A program made the translations under genes and the position numbers. A DNA stretch of 64,000 bases from Sebastes aleutianus (taxonomy: Eukaryota; Chordata; Actinopteri; Perciformes; Sebastidae): the NCBI GenBank assembly GCA_916700875.1, contig CAKAKS010000034.1, positions 14,218,195 through 14,282,194 on the forward strand, read 5' to 3'. Numbering within the stretch: the stretch's first letter is position 1; the number at the start of each line of letters is the position of its first letter. The notes beneath the pieces are model-generated. The model had not been told where the DNA came from. It made no database searches and saw only the letters and a list, made by a program, of their open reading frames with translations. Shown here piece after piece: positions 56,619 through 64,000 of the stretch.

Positions 56619-59600
56619 ATGGCGACCGACTTTGTAAAGACTTTTGTCCAGATGTGTAAATATCTGCAGGATCCGCGCCATGTAGCGAGGTTTCAAAACG
56701 CATGCGGCGTTAAAGGGACATTTCCGGTTAGGCCGACGACGAAGCCGGAGAAGAGCGGAGGAGAGCCGGAGCCGGAGTATCCCGGACTGAGGAAGAGGGT
56801 GCAGCCGAGCTCGGATGTTAGTGTTGGTAATGGAGCAGCCGGGGATGGGAGCACATCGCAGGTTAACGGGATGCAGGATGACATCACCGGTGCAGCAGCA
56901 GCAGCTGATGTCGCCGCCGACACCGCTAGAGCAAAACCCCTCCGGAGAAACTCCCTGACCGGAGACGTGGGTCAAGAGTTCCTGATCCACAACAAGTTCC
57001 TCTTCTACCTGTTCACGTTTGGCACCGAGCTGGGCAACGAGATGTTCTTCATCGTCTTCTTCCCCTTCCTCTTCTGGAACATCGACGCCCTGGTCAGCCG
57101 GAGACTCATCGTGGTCTGGGCCTGGAACCTCTTCGTGGGACAGTCCACCAAGGACATGGTCCGCTGGTCCCGGCCAGCCTCCCCTCCCGTGGTGAAGGTG
57201 GAGGTCTTCTACAACTCCGAGTACAGCATGCCGTCCACGCACGCCATGACGGGGACAGCCATACCCTTCTGTCTCTTCATGCTGACTTATGGACGGTGGC
57301 AGGTGAGCACATTTGTATAAACACAAACCCCCTGAAAGGCAAGGCAGCATTATTTGTACAGCACATTTCAGCAACAGGGCAATTCAAAGTGCTTTACATA
57401 AACATTCAAGAACATTGCGACAAAGTGCAAAATAACATTAAGACATGATTAAAACAGTTATAAAAACATTAAAGATTAGAAAATAAAAACAAGCTAAAAA
57501 TAAAAGCTAGGATAGAAGCTAAAATAGAAATATAACGCACAAGAGTAAAAGCTGTAGTGCAGTATAAGATCATCTGGTTTAATAAAAGGCAGCAGCAAAC
57601 AAGAAAGTTTTAAGCTTTGATTTAAAATAACTAAGAGTTGGAGCGGTCCTGCAGGTTTAGTTCTGACTCTGGGGACACTAAGCAGACCTGATCCAGATGA
57701 CCTGAGAGGTCTGGATGGTTCATAACATAGCAGAAGATCAGTAATGTATTTTGGCCCTAAACCATTTAGTGCTTCGTAAACCAGTAGGAGTATTTTGAAA
57801 TGAATTCTCTGAGAGACAGGGAGTCAGTGTAGAGACCTCAGAACTGGACTGATAAGATCCACTTTCTTGGTCTTAGTGAGGACTCTAGCAGCAGCAGGTT
57901 CTGAATCAGCTGCAGCTGTCTGATCCATTTTTTAGGAAGACCAGTAAAGAAGCTGTTACAGTAGTCAAGTCGGCTGAAGATAAATGCATTGACTAGTTTT
58001 TCCAAATCCTGCTGAGACATCAGTCCTCTAATTCTTGCTATTCTTCAGGTGATAGTAGGCTGTCTTTGTAATTGTCAAATACAGGTGAAAACAAAGCGTT
58101 TCAATGCAGTTGCTGCAACCAGAGGCTGTGCAGTGTATAAGTACAACCTCACAGAGCTGATTAGGGCTGCGACTAATGATTATTTTCATTGTCAATTAAC
58201 CTTTTTCGATTAATCGATTAGTTGTTTGGTCTGTAAAATGTCAGAACATGTCGATCAGTGTTTCTCAAAGCCCAAGATGACGTCCTCAAATGTCTTGTTT
58301 TGTCCACAACTCAAAGATATTCAGTTTACTGTGATAGAGGAGTAAAGAAATCAGAAAATATTCACATTTAAGAAGCTGGACTCAGAGAACTTTTTGCTTT
58401 TTTTCTTAAAAAATTACTCAAACCTATTAATTGATTATCAAAATAATTGGCGATTAATTTAAGAGTTGAAAACTAATTGATTAATCGATTAATCGTTGCA
58501 GCGTTAGAGCCGATAGCATGCAAATAAAGCTTATCAATGCAGTTGCTGCAACCAGAGGCTGTGCAGTGTGTATGTGGAAATGTGCAGCTTGTGTGCAGAA
58601 GTAGTCATGCCCAAGGCTGGGTTGCCAACAAGGGCAAAGGGGACAACTACCTCAGGGGCCCCTAAAGGCAACATGTTCACAGTTTGGCAAGTAGTTTGTT
58701 ATAATTTGATAAATTGGAAAGTTTAGAGCTGAAATTATTTAGTTGATTAATTGATTAGTTGATTTACAGAAACTGTTTTGATAACCAATTACTCATTTTT
58801 CAATCCAAAACACGCAAGACGCATTGGTTTCTGCTTTTCTTTGTCTACTGTGATATGATAATAAATCAATATCTTTTGGGTTTGGACTCCTGCTTGGACA
58901 AAACAACAATCCATTTGAATATGTCAACTTGGGATTTGAGAAATTGTGTTGTTGGAAAAATAATCTTATGTTGCTCGGAGTACCGAAACACAATATAAAC
59001 AACAGGATGTCCTTCAGGAAATTGTTCAGCCGAGTTGGTAAGCCACCCAGACCCTTGTTCATTTCCTATCCTATCAAATTCGACCGCCTAAACAATAATC
59101 ACACTCGTAAAATACATGGATAGCACCTCTGCTCCTCTTCTCTGAAGATTAGTGTTTTATTTTCTAAAATATTTTATATGTTAGAGCCACCTTGTAAACC
59201 ATTAGCTGAAATGGTAAGGTGTCTCCTCCATTATTAACCATTATGTCCTGTCTTGTATGGCCTTTTCAGTTTTTATTATGCTTACATGGCGCTTATTCAT
59301 GTTTAATTACACACAGTAACCAAGACACTGCACACCAGGGGAGTATTCCAGCTCATCTAATGGGTACATTATGTTAAATGCAACAGGATATATACACAAT
59401 GCACAGACAGTGAGAGGAAATGGGGGGTTAAAAAGGGCCCATAACTCATGTGTAGCCCCGCTACAGTGTTAACCCAGCTCTGAGGTAATACACAGTGTGG
59501 AACTGGTGTTATTATTACAGACAAGACAACTAGGCTGCAAACTTATTCATCTAAATGAACAAATATCTCAATGCTACACCAGTGTTATTCTCCTTCTTCA

Positions 59601-62600
59601 CATTACATTAGAATTCAGTGTTCTAGCCCTGATCCACAGGATATGATCATGTTTTGATAACCCGCAGGGATGTTAGGGAAGTCCCAAACATTCAGTGAGC
59701 CATAGTTTCAAATGTTGAGAACTTTGCAATATCTTTTCGCACCCTACTTCTTTCAGTGTATGTGTTTGTTTCAGGTCAAATCTAAATTAAAGGACCAGAG
59801 TTTAAGAAACGCACACGGCACCTGACTTAATAACTTATTAAAAGCTCCACATGACATTTTTCTCCACGGCCCCCCCACTGCCAAGCAGGGCCAGTGGGTC
59901 ATTCTGGTCAACAGAATGAACTGCCTTTAAATAGCTGTTAATCCTTGTTGCACAGACCACAAACATTCCTCTGTTTAAACAGGCGGTTAACAAATGACAG
60001 GGTGTGTCACAGGTGTGCCGGTGAGGAGTCAAAAGGTATCTTTTTAGATAAACAAAGACTCACTGTTCTACATTGTGAGACACTCAGAGAGAGAAGGAAC
60101 TGGTGAATGTGATTCAAGGGAAGTGAAAGTATCAAATTCAGTTTCAATAAACCTTTTGATCTAATGGACAGCAGTGCAAATGAACAGAGTAAGACAGTCA
60201 AGGTTGAGAGAACACGTGTTCCTGTGAGAGTCTTTTCTGGTTAAGATGAAGGACAGAGAATTGGGATTGGAGAGGGTTACTTTACTGCTGGGATGTTAAG
60301 AGAGAGATTAGATCAGCCGGATCAGAGAGGTCAAAGCAATGGAACTTTTCCACCTAATGATAGGGCTGTTAATTCCATGAGTAAAGCCAAAGAAAAACTT
60401 GGCTGATGTTGGGTTTGTGTGCCCTCTGCACTCTCTGCTCTAAGATCATTTGTGAGGCAAGAACCTCCACTCCAGTCTTTTGAGTTGCTGACATTAATAA
60501 CCTTAGTTTCTTCAAAAGTTAAACACTAAACCTAAAATGATTCAGTCAGGGATTTGAATTGGATAAAATTCTATCAAATCCCAACCTTAAAATCCCACCA
60601 AGAGTTCAGGCAGTTTGCCAAACTGCCTGAACTCTTGGTGTCGTCAAGTTCACTGACAGTTCAGGTTACAAAAGGTTACAAAAGATAAGATGCAGTCCAT
60701 AAACCGCTTCCAGGGAATGGAGGAAGATTCAACGTGTTAGGTTAGCCCCCTAACGTTCACCTCTAGCGTCACCATGAAGTTGACATTTGTGGTTTTGTAA
60801 AATGTCTCAACAACTATTGGATGGATTGCCATTTAATTTGCTACAGATGTGCATTGCCCCCTCAGGATGAACTCATGAACTGTAATCGCCTTGGTGATCC
60901 CTTACCGTTTTATCTGGAGCCATCATCAGGTCAAACTTTTGAATTGGTCCAATTAATACTTTGGTTAACTAATAACATTCCCATCAGCTTCAGCTGCACT
61001 TTGTGTTTAGTGCTAATTAACAAATGTCAGCATGCTAACATGCTACATTTAGATGGTGCACATGGTAAACATTATACCAGCTTAACAGCAGCATGTTCAC
61101 ATTGTCATTGGGAGCATTTTAGCATGCTGACATTAGCATTTATCTCAAAGCACAACAAGTACAACCTCACAGAGCTGATTAGTGCTGCAACTAATTATTT
61201 TCATTGTCAATTAACCTGTTGATAATTTTCTCGATTAATCGATCAGTTGTTTGGTCTGTAGAATGTCAGAAAATGTCGATCAGTGATTCTCAAAGCCCAA
61301 GATGACGTCCTCAAATGTCTTGATTTGTCCACAACTCAAAGATATTCAGTTTACTGTCATAGAGGAGTAAAGAAACCAGAAAATATTCACATTTAAGGAG
61401 CTGGAATCAGGAAATTTTTACTTTTTTTCTTAAAGAATTACTCAAACCGATTAATTGATTATCAAAATAGTTGGCGATTAATTTAATAGTTGAAAACTAA
61501 TTGATTAATCGATTAATCGTTGCAGCTTTAGAGCCAATAGCATGGCTTTAGATTCTTGTTTTCCCACCGTGAACTTTTCATAAATTCTTTCATATATATT
61601 ATCTAAATGGTCTATGCACTGCGGTTTTTGAAAGACAGTGAAGTCTCCAGGAGTCGTCATGTAAATTGAGCATTTTGCCATTAATACCCTTCTAGGGACA
61701 AGGCCAGGTTACTGTAACTTCTTCTACTGTATATTCTGGTTATCGTCAACAATATTTTGAGAAAAAAGCAGTCCAGCTAACTGGGTCCGTGAGCCCACTG
61801 AAGAAGCTCTTTAAACTGTGATCTGTATTTTTTGAAGGTTCATCTTCAGCCACCTTTCTAATATTAATGTTGTTTTTTTTATTCCATGTTTTTATGCTCT
61901 CTCTCCTAGTACCCCTTCCTCTTTGGCTTTTCTGTGGCTCTCAGCTGGAGTGTCCTGGTCTGTGTAAGCAGAGTCTACATGGGAATGCATTCTGTTCTGG
62001 TAAGTATATTTAATAAATAATATGAAATAAATAATCCCTCACTGAAATATGAATTAACTAGAGAATATAAAGTGATGCTGCTCCGCCTGGACACTATAGT
62101 CCCGACTCAGAATGGTAACTCAATGAGGTCGTACTCAGCTTGGTCAAAAATGTTCTCTTTACAAATAACCTGTGCATATTTTACATTTCTGTAAGTGGAC
62201 AGGTTATTTCTTTTTTTAATACATATTCTAAAATAAATGCATGCGATGTCTAAGGAACACCTTGAGGGAATTTCTTTAAATTTGGCACAAACATCCACTT
62301 GGACTCAAGGATGAACTGATTAGATTTTGGTGGTCGAAGGTCACTATGACCTCACGTCCGTCCCATTCTTGTGAACACGATATCTCAGGAACACCTGGAG
62401 GGAATTGTATTACATCTGGCACAGATGTCCACTTGGACTCAAGGATGAACTGATTAGAAATTGGTGTTAAAAGGTCAAGGTCACTGTGGCCTCACAAAAC
62501 ATGTTTTTGGCCATACCTCAAGAATTCATATGCTGATTATGACAGTTTCACACAAATGTCTAATAGGATTAAATGATGAAGTGATGACATTTTTGGAGAG

Positions 62601-63565
62601 ACATGGATGTAAACTGCAACTTGACTAGTTGGCAGAGGCATACAACCAAACGGAAACATTAAGCAGAGCCAATAAACAAATCAAAGCCAGTAGATAAGGT
62701 TAGATTAGATTTGGTGGCCGGGTAGATATAGTTTATGTCTGCAGTACGACAGTAAACCCTGTTTATAAGTCAGCACCTGATTTCTTTTGTTTATTTGATG
62801 ATAAAGAAAATGATGCTAAAAGAGCTCGGACTCTTTGTGCATTACTGATGTAAAGAATGTCCAAATACATTTAGATTGTAACTTCTCATCTTAAGTCTGC
62901 CAATCATAAATGGGCTTTATAAGTATTTTTGTAGAGTGCAAATATGAGTAAAACATATTGGCTTTCATAGGGAATACGCATGGCTTACAATGATTTATGC
63001 CCCTGTGTTGCAGGAGGTAATCACTGGCTTCCTGTACACCCTGCTTATTTTAGCCTGTTTCCAGCCAATTTTGGACAAGATCGACAGCTTCTACATGATG
63101 GACCGCTTCGCTCCACTCGTGATTATCGTGTCACATGTGAGCCTAGGACTTGTGGCTTTCTCTCTGGATTCCTGGAGCACCTCTCGGGGCGATACAGCTC
63201 AGGCTCTGGGCACCGGGGCGGGAGCCGCCATCGCTACCCATGTGAACTATCAGCTGGGGCTGATGCTGGATCCACCACTGTCCTCACTTCCTCTAACTTT
63301 ACCACCGATCAGCACTAGTTTGGTGGTTCTCTCTCTGCTGCGCTTCGTCATCGGAGTCGGCGTCATCCTCGTCACGAGAATGGTTATGAAAGCAGTGACT
63401 ATTCCGTTCTTGTGTCGACTGTTCGGGCTGCCGTCAGATGATGTGAGACAGGCGAGGCAGCACATGAAAGTAGAGCTGCCGTACCGTTACATCGTCTACA
63501 GCGTCGTTGGTTTTAGTTGTGTCTGTGTGTCGCCTCTCCTCTTTAGGATCTTAAACCTTGCCTGA
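56619..63565 (+). CDS. sgpp1: Sphingosine-1-phosphate phosphatase 1, 3 exons
   Basis: ER-membrane lipid phosphatase that dephosphorylates sphingosine-1-phosphate (and dihydro-S1P) to sphingosine, steering sphingoid bases toward ceramide. Exons: 56619-57302, 61910-61999, 63014-63565; phase-0 junctions give 441 aa, equal to the human protein. After a polar N-terminus of about 120 residues come several hydrophobic membrane segments. Lipid phosphatase (LPP/PAP2) motifs: KDMVRWSRP (178-186), PSTHAM (205-210, His208) and SRVYMGMHSVLE (248-259, His255). The last residue of motif 3 is Glu259 where the family usually has Asp. The C-terminal part is typical (LDSWSTSRGDTAQALGTGAG, ARQHMKVELPYRYI). The start is the first ATG in this frame and matches the family. 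Confidence 0.96.
57333..58060 (-). mobile_element. 5'-truncated LINE 3' end (L2/CR1-like) in sgpp1 intron 1
   Basis: Minus-strand translation gives MSQQDLEKLVNAFIFSRLDYCN and GLPKKWIRQLQLIQN, the C-terminal reverse-transcriptase region, followed (toward 57333) by the typical tail with caattcaaagtgctttacat. The frame is broken after that region. Same clade as 54990-55235, covering a more 3' part. Confidence 0.8.
58101..58570. repeat. Direct duplication of about 38 bp flanking the hAT-like copy
   Basis: tcaatgcagttgctgcaacc...gtgcagtgt occurs at about 58103-58138 and 58533-58570, on either side of the interval containing the hAT-like MITE. Confidence 0.85.
58162..58506 (+). mobile_element. hAT-like MITE, copy 3
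   Basis: It begins tagggctgcgactaatgatt and ends cgttgcagcgtta. It is flanked by GAGCTGAT (58154-58161) and GAGCCGAT (58507-58514). In sgpp1 intron 1. Confidence 0.88.
60596..60640. repeat. Perfect 45-base palindrome (22-base arms, 1-base spacer)
   Basis: The left arm caccaagagttcaggcagtt+tg (60596-60617) is followed, after a single C, by its exact reverse complement (60619-60640). In sgpp1 intron 1. Confidence 0.92.
60780..61170 (+). repeat. Old interspersed repeat (host of hAT copy 4)
   Basis: Same family as the split copy at 3835-4640. Motifs: caacaactattggatggatt, ttggtgatccctta, catcatcaggtcaaac, tttgtgtttagtgctaatta, and tagcatgctgacattagcat. Confidence 0.7.
61180..61530 (+). mobile_element. 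hAT-like MITE, copy 4, nested in an older repeat
   Basis: It begins tagtgctgcaactaattatt and ends cgttgcagcttta. It is flanked by GAGCTGAT (61172-61179) and GAGCCAAT (61531-61538). The flanks belong to the repeat at 60780-61170, so this is a nested insertion. Confidence 0.88.
62255..62600. repeat. Interspersed repeat with internal duplication in sgpp1 intron 2
   Basis: acttggactcaaggatgaac followed by tgattag occurs twice (about 62297 and 62432), each preceded by gagggaatt and aacacct motifs. Typical of a high-copy teleost repeat. Confidence 0.7.
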
Positions 63566-63700
63566 GTGTTGTGTGTAAACTGTCATTTACTGCTGACATG
63601 TTCACCTACATGGTGAAGGCAAAGAGCACTTGGAAACACGCTGCTAAGGCTCTGTTTCTGCACCACAGAAACTGCTTTAAAGAATAAATATGGTGATATT
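63566..63700 (+). other. sgpp1: sgpp1 3' UTR start with candidate poly(A) signal
   Basis: After the stop TGA (63563-63565) an AATAAA occurs at 63683-63688. Transcription may end shortly after this, or run on through the SINE-like repeat that follows. Confidence 0.45.
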
Positions 63701-63704
63701 CTGT

Positions 63705-63990
63705 ATTTTTCGTATTGTCGGTATTCCTCTGTGCCATAGAGCTCCATCGTTGTCTAAAAAAAATATTACAAACACATCAATGAGTCACACTGTTGCACTG
63801 GGTGACATGTTCCTTCATGATGAACATGGGCACTGTAGTTTATACTGAGTTGATCCCACACACACACCATTCTCACACTGTAAATGCACCAAAAGTGTAT
63901 CAATCCGCAGCTGAAAATAGTCCACAACAAATACAGTATTTACTCCTGTTTGACTGTCAATTGCCTGGGAAATAATTTAGCCTTTAAAAA
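63705..63990 (+). repeat. SINE-like repeat, copy 2, downstream of sgpp1
   Basis: Same motif order as 6395-6690, ending in a poly-A stretch at 63986 onward. It begins about 20 bases after the candidate sgpp1 poly(A) signal. Confidence 0.75.
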
Positions 63991-64000
63991 AAAAAAAGAA

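Overview
The window comes from a bony fish, most likely a percomorph teleost. It has vertebrate genes with GT-AG introns, compact intron sizes, and many non-autonomous DNA transposons and old interspersed repeats of types common in spiny-rayed fish. No species is claimed. There are no prokaryotic operons, RNA genes, CRISPR arrays or viral genes that I can support.

Four protein-coding genes could be assembled exon by exon, each with an open frame and intact splice sites. (1) daam1, + strand, coding 6017-26686: 25 coding exons, about 1080 aa, a Rho-activated formin. (2) l3hypdh, - strand, coding 31823-28601: 4 coding exons, about 344 aa, a proline-racemase-fold enzyme. (3) kcnh5 (EAG2 potassium channel), - strand, coding 52876-36042: 11 coding exons, about 1063 aa. 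(4) sgpp1 (sphingosine-1-phosphate phosphatase 1), + strand, coding 56619-63565: 3 exons, about 441 aa. The human orthologues all lie on 14q23, so the block is conserved synteny. daam1 and l3hypdh converge tail to tail, and kcnh5 and sgpp1 diverge head to head. The genes do not form one pathway; the order is inherited linkage.

Layout: 1-5912 is sequence upstream of the daam1 start exon and is mostly repeats. 5913-27955 is daam1. 28200-31830 is l3hypdh. 31830-36041 is intergenic with a palindromic mobile element. 36042-53040 is kcnh5. 53040-56600 is intergenic with a TTAA-flanked element, a LINE fragment and GAA repeats. 56619-63690 is sgpp1 with a LINE and hAT-like copies in its introns. The end holds a SINE-like repeat.

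Most notable: the l3hypdh protein has a cysteine (C263) at the second catalytic position, where the characterised mammalian dehydratase has threonine, so it may be a hydroxyproline epimerase or racemase. In kcnh5 the 3' end of exon 9, with its splice donor, is triplicated in tandem; the nearest extra donor is exactly 99 bases away and in frame. daam1 keeps a 30-nt microexon in FH2 with a UGC-rich acceptor. sgpp1 has Glu where the family's third phosphatase motif has Asp. Coordinates were worked out by hand; no alignment or database search was run.
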